Source of the DNA: DATBRC01 sp036560485
Lineage (GTDB): Bacteria; Pseudomonadota; Gammaproteobacteria; Burkholderiales; Burkholderiaceae_D
Reading direction: 5' to 3'
Assembly: GCA_036560485.1 (NCBI GenBank)
Contig: DATBRC010000060.1
Location: forward strand, 1 to 27,520
Length of the DNA stretch: 27,520 nt
The position numbers and the translations under genes are program-made. The notes under the pieces were generated by a model. The model saw only the letters and a program-made list of their open reading frames with translations. It had not been told where the DNA came from and ran no database searches. Below are positions 7,511-15,854 of this stretch, piece by piece. How positions within the stretch are numbered: the first letter of the stretch is position 1; the number at the start of each line of letters is the position of its first letter.

Positions 7511-10201
7511 TTACTCGCGGCAATAAGAATTTCTTGAATTGCCGACATTCAACCCAAGCCTCTTCGCGAACTCCGCTTGAGTATTGTTTTTTTGGTCGCC
7601 TTGTAATTCGCATATTGCAGCAAACGCAATCCAGCGTGCATCCACTTCGAAGAAATCGCGTAAATTGGCACGGGTGTCACTGCGACCGAAGCCATCTGTA
7701 CCCAGCGTGACATAGCGTGCCGGCACATAAGCCCGTATGCTGTCGGCTACGCCGCGCACATAATCACTGGCTGCGATGACTGGCGCATCATTGCCACTCA
7801 GGGCGCGAGTGACATACGGCATCTCGGTTGCATTGCCAAAACGACGACTGCGTTCGATGGCAATACCATCCCTGGCCAATTCCGAAAAACTGGTGACGCT
7901 CCATACTTCTGCGTCGATCGAGAACTGCTCTTTCAGCAATATCGATGCTGCAATTGCTTCCTTTAACATGGGGCCGGATGCTAACAGCCGTACTTGCGGC
8001 GATTCTATCGAATGCAAGCGATACATGCCGCGGCGAATGCCGTCTGCAACGCCTTCCGGCATGCTAGGTTGTGCTTCGTTTTCGTTGGTCACCGTCACAT
8101 AATAAAAAATATCTTCGTCGCGCTCAAGCATGCGTTGCATGCCATCCTGGACGATCACCGCAAGTTCGTAGGCGTATGCCGGATCGTAAGAAACACAATT
8201 CGGAATGGTTGAAGCGATGAGATGGCTCGTGCCGTCCTGATGCTGCAGCCCCTCGCCGCCGAGCGTGGTACGCCCCGACGTTGCTCCAATCAAAAATCCG
8301 CGCGCCCGTTGGTCGGCCGCGGCCCAAATCAAGTCGCCAACCCGCTGGAAACCGAACATCGAGTAGTAAATATAGAATGGCAGCATCGGTATGCCGTGGA
8401 CCGAGTAGCTGGTCGCTGCAGCAGTCCATGATGAAATCGCACCTGCTTCGGTAATGCCCTCTTCCAGAATTTGGCCATCTTTCGCTTCGCGATAGTAAAG
8501 AATCGAACCAATATCTTCCGGCTGATACAACTGCCCCTGCGACGAATAAATACCAACCTGACGGAACAGGTTTGCCATGCCGAAGGTACGTGCCTCGTCA
8601 GCAACGATGGGTACCACATGCTTGCCAAGGCCAGGTATTTTCAACAGGTTCCCCATGATGCGTACCAACGCCATCGTGGAAGACATTTCCTTGCCGTCGG
8701 CCTCCAGCGCAAATTTCGCATGTTCTGCAATTTCGGGCACATCGATATGAGGAGCGATGGAAATGCGCCGCGGCATGTGGCCGCCCAATTGCATGCGTTG
8801 TTTATGCAAATGCTGCATTTCCACACTGTCCTCCGCAGGCTTGTAAAACGCCAATGCTTCGCACTGCTCATCGGCGATCGGCAAGTTGAAACGATCGCGG
8901 AACTCTAATAAGGCACCGGCATCCAGTTTTTTCTGTTGGTGGGTCGTCATTTTTCCTTCACCTGCAGCCCCCATGCCAAAACCTTTCTTGGTTTGCGCCA
9001 GGATGGCGGTCGGTTGCCCTTTGTGATTGACTGCTGCATGATACGCAGCATAAATTTTCTTCATGTCGTGTCCGCCACGATGCAGACGATTGATTTCTTC
9101 ATCTGTAAGCGATGCGCCGATCGCAGCCAATGCAGGATTCTGTCCAAAGAAATGTTCGCGATTGAATTTGCCGTCATTAGCGGCAAAGGTCTGCAATTGA
9201 CCATCGACAGTCTCATTCAAAGCTCGCACCAGTTCGCCAGCCTTGTCGCGCGCGAACAGAGGATCCCAGTCGGAACCCCACAGTACCTTGATCACGTTCC
9301 AGCCCGCACCGGCAAATAATGTTTCAAGCTCGTCGACGATATGCCCATTGCCTCGCACCGGGCCGTCGAGACGCTGCAGGTTGCAGTTGACGACAAAGAT
9401 CAGATTGTCCAGATTTTCACGCGACGCCAAACTTAATCCGGCAAGAGATTCCGGCTCGTCCATTTCGCCGTCACCGAACACACCCCATACCTTGCGTCCC
9501 TGCTCCACCAGCAAACCGCGATGCTCGAGGTAGCGCATGAAACGCGCCTGGTAAATGGCGCTGATCGGACCGATCCCCATGGAACCGGTGGGAAATTGCC
9601 AGAAGTTCGGCATCAGCCATGGATGCGGATAGGAGGACAAGCCTTGCGCACCATGTTTTTTCGCTTCGATCTCTTGTCGATAAAAGCCGAGGTCCTTGTC
9701 CGTCAGCCTTCCTTCAAGAAATGCACGTGCATATATGCCTGGCGCCGAATGCGGTTGAAAATACACCAGGTCGCCGCCAAACGAATCCGTGCGCGCCCGG
9801 AAAAAATGATTGAATCCAACCTCGAACAAGTCGGCGGCTGATGCATAGCTGGCGATATGTCCGCCCAACTCGCCATAAGCACGATTGGCGCGTACCACCA
9901 TTGCCAAGGCGTTCCAGCGCATGATGCTTGCCAAGCGTTGTTCGATAGCGAGCGCGTCGGCGCCACCTGGAAATGGCGGTTCAAATTCATTTCGGATTGT
10001 GTTGATGTATGGCGTGACCCGCGGCGCCCGCCAACCAAGCCCCCACTGCTGTGCCGCCTCGCCCAATCGTGAAAGCAGAAAACGTGCGCGTTCCGGACCA
10101 GCCGCATGAACCGTGCCTTCCAGGGCGGCAATCCATTCCTCGGTTTCTTCGGCATCGATATCAATTGGAATGAAATTCTCGTGTGCTGTGTTCATATCCA
10201 T
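7511..10201 (-). CDS. aceE: Pyruvate dehydrogenase E1 component, homodimeric AceE type (possible 2-oxobutyrate dehydrogenase E1 paralogue)
   Basis: 896 residues, full length for AceE (E. coli 887). It carries the thiamine-diphosphate motif GDGEMDEPES ... NCNLQRLDGPV, the GFGMGAAGEGKMTTHQ loop and the C-terminal IWAAADQRARGFLIGATSGR segment. The reaction is decarboxylation of a 2-oxo acid and reductive acetylation of an E2 lipoyl domain. No aceF (E2) or lpd (E3) gene is adjacent, and a divergent Lrp/AsnC regulator lies upstream. In Pseudomonas putida an AceE homologue (mdeB) controlled by an Lrp-type regulator (mdeR) serves 2-oxobutyrate from methionine catabolism. This gene could therefore be a specialised paralogue, but substrate cannot be told from the sequence. 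Start ATG 10201 has AAGGAG eight bases upstream. Confidence 0.9.
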   Translation of the reverse strand: MDMNTAHENFIPIDIDAEETEEWIAALEGTVHAAGPERARFLLSRLGEAAQQWGLGWRAPRVTPYINTIRNEFEPPFPGGADALAIEQRLASIMRWNALAMVVRANRAYGELGGHIASYASAADLFEVGFNHFFRARTDSFGGDLVYFQPHSAPGIYARAFLEGRLTDKDLGFYRQEIEAKKHGAQGLSSYPHPWLMPNFWQFPTGSMGIGPISAIYQARFMRYLEHRGLLVEQGRKVWGVFGDGEMDEPESLAGLSLASRENLDNLIFVVNCNLQRLDGPVRGNGHIVDELETLFAGAGWNVIKVLWGSDWDPLFARDKAGELVRALNETVDGQLQTFAANDGKFNREHFFGQNPALAAIGASLTDEEINRLHRGGHDMKKIYAAYHAAVNHKGQPTAILAQTKKGFGMGAAGEGKMTTHQQKKLDAGALLEFRDRFNLPIADEQCEALAFYKPAEDSVEMQHLHKQRMQLGGHMPRRISIAPHIDVPEIAEHAKFALEADGKEMSSTMALVRIMGNLLKIPGLGKHVVPIVADEARTFGMANLFRQVGIYSSQGQLYQPEDIGSILYYREAKDGQILEEGITEAGAISSWTAAATSYSVHGIPMLPFYIYYSMFGFQRVGDLIWAAADQRARGFLIGATSGRTTLGGEGLQHQDGTSHLIASTIPNCVSYDPAYAYELAVIVQDGMQRMLERDEDIFYYVTVTNENEAQPSMPEGVADGIRRGMYRLHSIESPQVRLLASGPMLKEAIAASILLKEQFSIDAEVWSVTSFSELARDGIAIERSRRFGNATEMPYVTRALSGNDAPVIAASDYVRGVADSIRAYVPARYVTLGTDGFGRSDTRANLRDFFEVDARWIAFAAICELQGDQKNNTQAEFAKRLGLNVGNSRNSYCRE

Positions 10202-10287
10202 CGCTAGAACTCCTTATTACTTTAATGAGCAATAAGATAGCGCCAACTGCGCAGCATAGGTAACCAAAGATGTCTTGCAAATACGAA

Positions 10288-10310
10288 TATTCAGCATAAA
10301 ATGCTGAATA
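10288..10310. promoter_or_regulatory. Perfect palindrome in the aceE/lrp divergent promoter region, probable Lrp-type operator
   Basis: TATTCAGCAT and ATGCTGAATA are exact 10-bp inverted arms around AAA. The dyad lies 78 bases before the AceE-like start and 29 bases before the preferred start of the Lrp-type gene. Lrp/AsnC regulators commonly bind such AT-rich dyads next to their own gene and the divergent target. Autoregulation and control of the AceE paralogue are inferred from position. Confidence 0.6.
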
Positions 10311-10339
10311 ATTTAATTTTGAAGATTTTTATATTAAAT

Positions 10340-10843
10340 ATGGATATAGATACAATTGATTTGCGTATTCTTAAAACCCTCCAGGAAAGTTCGGGAATCA
10401 GCAATGTGGCGCTTGCTGAAAAAATTAAGTTATCTCCCTCACCCACTCTAGCCCGAGTCAAAAATCTTGAGGCACATGGCGTCATCTCGAATTACGTTGC
10501 GCTGGTCGATCCCCACACGCTGGGACTCAAGGTGAATGTTTTTATTCAGGTCAGCTTGCAAAAGCAGGAATCATCTGCACTCGTAAAATTTGAAAATGCG
10601 GTCAGTCGCTTCGATGAAGTCATGGAGGTGTATTTGATGACAGGTGACGAAGACTATCTTCTGCGTGTCGTCGTTCCCGATCTACAGGCTTTGGAAAGAT
10701 TTATTCTCGATCATCTCACCAAGATACCGGGCATCAAGAATATTCGTTCCAGCTTCGCATTGAAGCAAGTCAAATACAAAACCGCATTACCGCTCAATTC
10801 AGTCCAGAGCGTTCGAGACAGCATGATTGGAACTGAAAAGTAA
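10340..10843 (+). CDS. Lrp/AsnC family transcriptional regulator
   Basis: 167 residues from ATG 10340 (MDIDTIDLRILKTLQ). Residues 1-60 are the AsnC-type helix-turn-helix (NVALAEKIKLSPSPTLARVK, then LEAHGVISNYVALVDP). Residues about 65-150 are the RAM ligand-binding domain (VNVFIQVSLQ, YLMTGDEDYLLRVVVPDLQALERFI, IPGIKNIRSSFALKQVK). Family members form octamers that respond to an amino acid or related metabolite. An open frame extends back to 10301, but the conventional Lrp start MDxxDxxIL is at 10340 and the extension overlaps the palindrome. It is divergent from the AceE paralogue, which it probably regulates. The ligand is unknown. Confidence 0.88.
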   Translation: MDIDTIDLRILKTLQESSGISNVALAEKIKLSPSPTLARVKNLEAHGVISNYVALVDPHTLGLKVNVFIQVSLQKQESSALVKFENAVSRFDEVMEVYLMTGDEDYLLRVVVPDLQALERFILDHLTKIPGIKNIRSSFALKQVKYKTALPLNSVQSVRDSMIGTEK

Positions 10844-10926
10844 AACCTGCCTTTTTGATTTCAAGATGCCGCACAACACAAGGTCAGATGACATAGTAAT
10901 TGCCCTATGTGTTGCGTCTTCACAAT

Positions 10927-11021
10927 AAGCACATGATCGAGGCGCTTGGCTTGCTACAGGATGGCGCCAGATTGTCGCCTACTCCAGAATTGAATCCCTT
11001 GATATCACCTCAGCATAGAAC
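10927..11021 (+). pseudogene. Decayed fragment duplicated from the Mut7-C RNase gene
   Basis: Twenty-four bases from 10927 (starting AAGCACATGATCGAGGCGCT) are identical to part of the Mut7-C gene near 6829-6852. After a deletion of about 74 bases the similarity resumes with TACAGGATGGCGCC (TGCAGGATGGCGAC in the gene) and continues, diverged, through the region matching AAGTTTGAAGCGCTTGATGT. The frame is closed by stop codons, so it is non-functional. The rest of the 10844-11117 gap shows no gene. Confidence 0.65.
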
Positions 11022-11117
11022 CAAGCGGAAGCGGCCTTGTCATAAGAGATAGTGATGCTGACAAGTAAAAATTGAGCAGAAATATTCTTTCATAAAAGCA
11101 TTCGACACCATGCGGGG

Positions 11118-12239
11118 GTGACATTGGACAAGAGTCACGGCATCGTTGTCTTTTATCCGTGCAAGCCATGCAATCGGCAAGGACATGAATACCTGACGCA
11201 TAGCGAAATAGCGCGCAGGCTGGCGCATCTCAAGGCTTATGAATATGCCGGTGAATTTGATTCATCGCGCCGATACGATCGACCGCTGTACTTTGTACCG
11301 AACGATACTTTTGTCAGCACTGAATCGATACGCAATCTTGGTGTGACCGATGAGCATGACTTGTTTGGCGGCGTGGTGCCCTTCCCTTTTGTGGCTACCA
11401 AAATCATTACGCACGATCTGCCGCATGGCTATCGATATGCGCCGGCGGGATGGTCGGCTGCATTTAGCCGGCTTGTTCGAGAAAAAGTATTGCCCGGCTT
11501 TTCTGCATATACATTTGATGATGCTCATAGGGCAGCAAGGGATCTGCTTGAACATGGCAAAGTGCGTTTCAAGAAGGCAAACAGTATGGGCGGATTGGGA
11601 CAGTCGGTGATAGCCGGTATGGATGAACTACATGCATGCCTGGACGAAATGAGTGCCGAAGAATTACAGCGCGACGGCGTGATATTGGAGATGAACTTGA
11701 ATGATGTGGCGACCTACAGTGTCGGCCGGATACGTGTCGGAAATCTTCTGGCAACTTATTGGGGCACGCAACAACTGACAACCAGCAATGATGGTGAGCA
11801 GGTGTATGGCGGATCAACTCTAGATGTCGTGCGTGGTGATTTTGATGTGCTGCTTCGTCTTGACCTGGATTCCCATATGCATACTGCGATTGAACAGGCG
11901 CGTACCTATCATGCAGCAGCTTTCACCGCTTTTCCCGGGATGTTGGTTTCGCGCGCCAATTATGATGTGGCACAGGGCATGGATGACGAAGGCCAGTGGC
12001 ATTCCGGCGTGTTGGAACAATCATGGCGTATCGGCGGTGCGAGCGCGGCAGAGGTCGCAGCGCTTGAGGCTTTCCAGGCGAACCCGGACGTTAGCGCGGT
12101 GCGTGCATCGACCACGGAAATCTATGGGGAAACTGCCGCAGTTCCGCAAGATGCATTACTGCATTATCAAGGTGTCGATGAACAAGCCGGACCGCTTGCC
12201 AAATTTTCCAGACTGGAGTGTTATGCCAACACGCGATGA
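11118..12239 (+). CDS. DUF3182 family protein (ATP-grasp-like)
   Basis: 373 residues. The order of conserved blocks matches DUF3182: LTHSEIARRLAHLKAYEYAG, PNDTF, DEHDLFGGVVPFPFVATKII, GKVRFKKANSMGGLGQSVI, GVILEMNLNDVATYSVGRI, GTQQLTTSN...VYGGSTL and a C-terminal EQSWRIGGASAAE. The central lysine- and glycine-rich strand followed by an acidic strand suggests an ATP-grasp-like fold, which is my inference; no substrate is known. The preferred start is GTG 11118, with TTG 11124 as an alternative preceded by a GGGGG run. The last 17 bases overlap the start of the hydrolase gene, indicating translational coupling. Confidence 0.75.
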   Translation: MTLDKSHGIVVFYPCKPCNRQGHEYLTHSEIARRLAHLKAYEYAGEFDSSRRYDRPLYFVPNDTFVSTESIRNLGVTDEHDLFGGVVPFPFVATKIITHDLPHGYRYAPAGWSAAFSRLVREKVLPGFSAYTFDDAHRAARDLLEHGKVRFKKANSMGGLGQSVIAGMDELHACLDEMSAEELQRDGVILEMNLNDVATYSVGRIRVGNLLATYWGTQQLTTSNDGEQVYGGSTLDVVRGDFDVLLRLDLDSHMHTAIEQARTYHAAAFTAFPGMLVSRANYDVAQGMDDEGQWHSGVLEQSWRIGGASAAEVAALEAFQANPDVSAVRASTTEIYGETAAVPQDALLHYQGVDEQAGPLAKFSRLECYANTR

Positions 12240-13071
12240 CAAAATCGAAATCAAAGTCGACGGCGAGAGGATTGCCGGCACTTATGTCACGCCTTCCACC
12301 AAGCTGCCCGGCGTGTTGTTCGTACACGGTTGGGGTGGCAGTCAGGAAAAGTATCTGGAGAGAGCACGGGAAATCGCTGCATTAGGCTGCGTCGGTCTGA
12401 CATTCAATCTGCGAGGACATGGAGATACGCAACTGCAGTTTGAGACCGTTTCGCGCGAAAAGAATTTGCAAGATGTGCTCGCAGCGTATGACGTGCTCGT
12501 CAGTCATCCTCAAGTGGATGAGTCGGCCATTGCGGTCGTCGGCAGCAGTTATGGCGGCTACCTTGCTGCGATCCTTACTACGATACGGCCGGTAAAATGG
12601 CTCGCGCTGCGGGTGCCGGCTCTGTATATGGATAGCGGATGGGAACTGCCGAAGCGCCAATTGCATAAGGGTCAGGATCTCGACAATTATCGAAAAAGCC
12701 TGATTCCCGCAAAGGACAATCGTGCGCTGCATGCAGCAGCATCATTTGAAGGAGATGTGCTGATCGTCGAATCCGAATTCGATACCGTAGTGCCGCATGC
12801 CGTGATTTCAAATTATCTTGAAGCCTTCATCAAGCCGCACTCTCTGACCTACAGGATGATCAAGGAAGCCGATCACGGCTTGACCGACGAAGTGCATCAG
12901 CGTGCCTATACCGCGTTGCTTGTGAATTGGATGACTGAAATGGTTTTCGGTACACATTCAGGAAATGCAGCAGCCGGCAATATAAAAGCGCCGGCTTCGT
13001 CGACGGCCGCCTCAAACGAAGCTGCTATGCCGGAAACGCCGCCATCGGTTGCATTGAATATGCAGACTTGA
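12223..13071 (+). CDS. Alpha/beta hydrolase coupled to DUF3182
   Basis: 282 residues from ATG 12223, which has TGGAG just upstream inside the end of the DUF3182 gene; an alternative start is ATG 12178. The oxyanion strand VLFVHGWGG, nucleophile elbow VVGSSYGGY (S109), acid EFDTVVPH (D187) and histidine EADHGL (H218) form a complete catalytic triad. It most resembles prolyl-oligopeptidase/dienelactone-hydrolase-type enzymes that lack a large cap. A 35-residue disordered, Ala/Ser/Pro-rich tail follows the fold. No signal peptide is present, so a cytoplasmic esterase or peptidase is likely; substrate unknown. The overlap with DUF3182 suggests a shared function. Confidence 0.85.
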   Translation: MPTRDDKIEIKVDGERIAGTYVTPSTKLPGVLFVHGWGGSQEKYLERAREIAALGCVGLTFNLRGHGDTQLQFETVSREKNLQDVLAAYDVLVSHPQVDESAIAVVGSSYGGYLAAILTTIRPVKWLALRVPALYMDSGWELPKRQLHKGQDLDNYRKSLIPAKDNRALHAAASFEGDVLIVESEFDTVVPHAVISNYLEAFIKPHSLTYRMIKEADHGLTDEVHQRAYTALLVNWMTEMVFGTHSGNAAAGNIKAPASSTAASNEAAMPETPPSVALNMQT

Positions 13072-13215
13072 TCTCTACTGATTCGATCGTTTGAATGCCA
13101 GTCAATTCGACCATCAAGGTGCGTTGCATGGTGAAGATGCGTCCGGTATTATTTGCTCGGATAGGTCAATGGCTCTTCCGGACATTGACTGCAAAATTAA
13201 ACAAGAAAGAACAAT

Positions 13216-14046
13216 ATGCCCTCTATCAATATCCGCGGCTTCAACTGCCATTATGAATATCAGGAATTAAATCCATCCAATCCCACCGTACTTTTTCTGA
13301 ACGGGATCATGAATGCCGTCGATGCATGGAAGCCTGCGGCCAAAGCAGTACAAAAACTGGGATTCAATGCATTGTGTTATGAGTACCGCGGCCAGTGGCG
13401 CTCGCAAGTCACGCCAGGCCCGTATTCCATGCATGATCATCGCGAAGACTTGAAGGCATTATTGGACGCGTTTCATATTGAAAAAGCGCATTTTGTCGGC
13501 ACCAGCTACGGCGGCATGGTTGCAATGCCATTTGCCGCGATGAATCCGGCTCGCGTTGCGTCATTGGTTTTGATCGCGACATCCGCCAGAATCAGGCCGC
13601 CTTCTTACGACATCGTCAAAGGCTGGCGCGACTTGGCAGAAGAAGGCGATGCCGCAAATCTTTTCGTCAAGATGGTGCCGAACCTGTTTTCAGAACGCAG
13701 CTTGCGGGAAAACCCTGACCTTGCATCGACGCGTGCAGAAGGAATGAAAAATGCATTGCGCAACTTGCCTGATTTCTGCCGCGGCCAAGTGCTGCTGCAT
13801 GATGCACATTATCTGGAAATGCTTGGTGACGGCGTAACGTCCCAATTAAAAAATATCGATTGCCAAACGCTGGTGGTATCGGCTGAGCAGGACTCATTGT
13901 ATCCACCGCTTGATTCAAGCTATATAGCGCACCATATCGCAGAAGCTGAACATGTGATTGTTGCAGAAGCCGGACATGCCGTTGTGGCTGAAAAGCCGGC
14001 GATCATCAACAGTTTGATATGCGGGCATTTGGCTTCGTTCATTTGA
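13216..14046 (+). CDS. Alpha/beta hydrolase
   Basis: 276 residues. The fold is seen in TVLFLNGIMNAVDAW (oxyanion region), FVGTSYGGMVAMPFA (nucleophile S97), SAEQDSLYPP (acid D226) and EAGHAVV (H254). The length and FNALCYEYRGQWRS strand fit the esterase/lipase or haloperoxidase-like group. There is no signal peptide. Start ATG 13216 follows AAGAAAGA by five bases. It lies 144 bases after the previous hydrolase on the same strand and may have its own promoter; nothing else is visible in that gap. The substrate is unknown. It converges with the beta-lactamase-like gene (17 bases between stops). Confidence 0.85.
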   Translation: MPSINIRGFNCHYEYQELNPSNPTVLFLNGIMNAVDAWKPAAKAVQKLGFNALCYEYRGQWRSQVTPGPYSMHDHREDLKALLDAFHIEKAHFVGTSYGGMVAMPFAAMNPARVASLVLIATSARIRPPSYDIVKGWRDLAEEGDAANLFVKMVPNLFSERSLRENPDLASTRAEGMKNALRNLPDFCRGQVLLHDAHYLEMLGDGVTSQLKNIDCQTLVVSAEQDSLYPPLDSSYIAHHIAEAEHVIVAEAGHAVVAEKPAIINSLICGHLASFI

Positions 14047-14063
14047 TGTGATGTATTCCGGCG

Positions 14064-15272
14064 CTACCCTGGGTTCAGCTGTGCTATCCGGCTGAACAAC
14101 CGAGTCCACGGCAAGTCGCCCCAACGGTCGCCAACCCGCACAATCACCATATCCTGCTCCGGCGCGATATAGATAACCTGGCCGAGCAAACCTTCAGCAT
14201 AAAAATCCGTCCCCGGCCGCATTTTTATGTCGGCAGCAGGATCGATCGTTGGCATGCGCCGCCAATACCATGTGTAGTATGCAGTTCCCAATTCATCAAT
14301 ATTCTCGATATTCCAGCGCGATGCAGGATCATTCGCAGCGTGTTCATGTACTTCCGTGCTCATCTTTACCCAGTCGGGCGGCACAATTTGATGCCCGTTG
14401 ATTTTTCCATTGTTTAAATACATTTGACCGAAACGAGCAAAGTCGATTGCGCGCGCATTGAGACAACAAAATGCTTTTGGAACGCGATGCTCGGAACTAT
14501 CGAGACTCCAGCTTGCATCGTATGCTGCTCCCATCGGTTGCCAAATTTTCTTTTGAAGATAATCGGGCAATGGCATGCCGGTGGCGCGTTGAATGATCAG
14601 GCCGAGCAGCTGTGTGTCGCCGCTGCTGTAGTGATAGACTTTATCGGGAGCATGCTCTATTTTCAGAGCGGCGAGTTTGGATTGCAAATCAGGTGTCAAG
14701 TAAAAAATGGCTGCATCAGACCAGGGCGAACCTTCGCGATCATCAAACAAAATTCCACTGCGCATTTCCAGCAAATGGCGCAACTTTATTTTGGAAAAAC
14801 GCCGGTCATTTTTCAACAGCTCCGGAACGTAGCGTGTAATAGGATCATCGACACCGGCAATTTTCTTTTCATCTATTGCAATACCCACTAGCGCTGACAC
14901 GACCGACTTTGCCACTGAAAATGAAGTCGTCATGCTATCGCGGTTATAGCCATTGTAATAGTGTTCGACAATGATATTCCCATGCTGCAAAACGATGAAT
15001 GCGATTGTTCCATTGCGCTCCATCGTTTCATCAAATGACTCGCCCTGAATCATTTCCGGCAGATGCAGTTTTGTACCTGGGTTGAGCGGCAATGGCGATT
15101 CTTGCTCTGAACGTTTTATGGTTGCGTTGCTAAAGTGCTGATAGTCTGTGATGGAAACTTCGCCTTGCATAACGGCCCATAATGGAAGATCGGAGCAAGC
15201 GCATAAAAACAAGGTCGGCGCCGACAAGGCCATTAAAAACAGCGGGCTGAATCTGAAGGATAAGAAATGCAT
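14064..15272 (-). CDS. Serine hydrolase of the class C beta-lactamase / 6-aminohexanoate-dimer hydrolase type, probable lipoprotein
   Basis: About 402 residues from ATG 15272 (15287 is an alternative). The N-terminus has a hydrophobic signal ending LFLCACSD, which may be a lipobox with the second Cys as the lipidated residue. SFSVAKS (S119, K122) is the SxxK motif. YHYSSGDTQLLGLIIQRATG resembles the YxS/N loop of NylB-like enzymes, and RDFARFGQMYLNNG-like sequence (ARAIDFARFGQMY) follows. Members hydrolyse small amides or esters and seldom true beta-lactams. A C-terminal strand with EGLLGQVIYIAPEQDMVIVR takes the place of the KTG box. No neighbouring gene suggests a substrate. Confidence 0.82.
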   Translation of the reverse strand: MHFLSFRFSPLFLMALSAPTLFLCACSDLPLWAVMQGEVSITDYQHFSNATIKRSEQESPLPLNPGTKLHLPEMIQGESFDETMERNGTIAFIVLQHGNIIVEHYYNGYNRDSMTTSFSVAKSVVSALVGIAIDEKKIAGVDDPITRYVPELLKNDRRFSKIKLRHLLEMRSGILFDDREGSPWSDAAIFYLTPDLQSKLAALKIEHAPDKVYHYSSGDTQLLGLIIQRATGMPLPDYLQKKIWQPMGAAYDASWSLDSSEHRVPKAFCCLNARAIDFARFGQMYLNNGKINGHQIVPPDWVKMSTEVHEHAANDPASRWNIENIDELGTAYYTWYWRRMPTIDPAADIKMRPGTDFYAEGLLGQVIYIAPEQDMVIVRVGDRWGDLPWTRLFSRIAQLNPG

Positions 15273-15404
15273 TTTGCGTCCGACCATAATTGAGCATTCA
15301 TTTTTTGCCCTATCGGAACATGCTATTCTGGAATGCGGATTATCTTCTTGATACCTGACAATCTAGAAGAATATAGAGCCGGTTTTCGCTCATAATATTT
15401 ATTT

Positions 15405-15594
15405 AGAGCGCTTAACAAAATGCGGCTGGCGACGTTGCTTCTCCTTGCCGTACGTCCGTACTGTCTGCGGTTTAGCAGGGGGTTTCCGGCAGCATGCTGC
15501 CAGCCTGCGATGAGTTTGTCTTTGCAAGGACAAACGCCTGCCCAGCAGGGCCACGGGCGGCGTGCCTTGCCAGACGCATTTTGTTAGGTGCTCT
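15405..15594. repeat. 190-bp dyad repeat element (long copy)
   Basis: The ends AGAGCGCTTAACAAAATGCG and CGCATTTTGTTAGGTGCTCT are near-perfect inverted arms (23 of 26 bases, counting inward to GCTGGC/GCCAGA). The inside is GC-rich and structured: GTACGTCCGTAC, GGCAGCATGCTGCC (14-bp palindrome) and GTTTGTC..GACAAAC hairpins. A short relative lies at 20309-20365. It contains no reading frame of note and sits in a gap between a minus-strand gene start and a stop. It behaves like a small non-autonomous or REP-like element; this is inferred. Confidence 0.7.
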
Positions 15595-15623
15595 TAGTGT
15601 TATGGCTGTAGATTAACCGCACA

Positions 15624-15830
15624 TCAGCGCAATCGAATTGCCTGAATTTCAGTTTTGCGTTGTTGCCTTTTTTCCTGACAGCGATCGCATATCCAGCGTT
15701 TTGTTTTACCGCTACGCACATAGCTTCCCGCGTCGATTGGCGCTTCACCAAAATGGCTTGCGCACCACCGCTTCTCAATTGCGTTAACTTCAGGTTCACA
15801 GCTTGTCTCTATTTTTTTTGTGGTCATCAC
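15624..15830 (-). CDS. Small putative zinc-ribbon protein
   Basis: 68 residues. It is lysine/arginine-rich with WCASHFG and WICDRCQEKR, giving a CxxH...CxxC arrangement that could bind zinc. It starts 24 bases after the stop of the NERD gene on the same strand, with a weak CGGGAT site four bases before ATG 15830. The small size and lack of a recognised family keep confidence moderate. If real, its position suggests a partner for the NERD protein, since NERD proteins are sometimes fused to zinc ribbons. Confidence 0.5.
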   Translation of the reverse strand: MMTTKKIETSCEPEVNAIEKRWCASHFGEAPIDAGSYVRSGKTKRWICDRCQEKRQQRKTEIQAIRLR

Positions 15831-15854
15831 ACATCCCGATCAATATGCCTGCTA

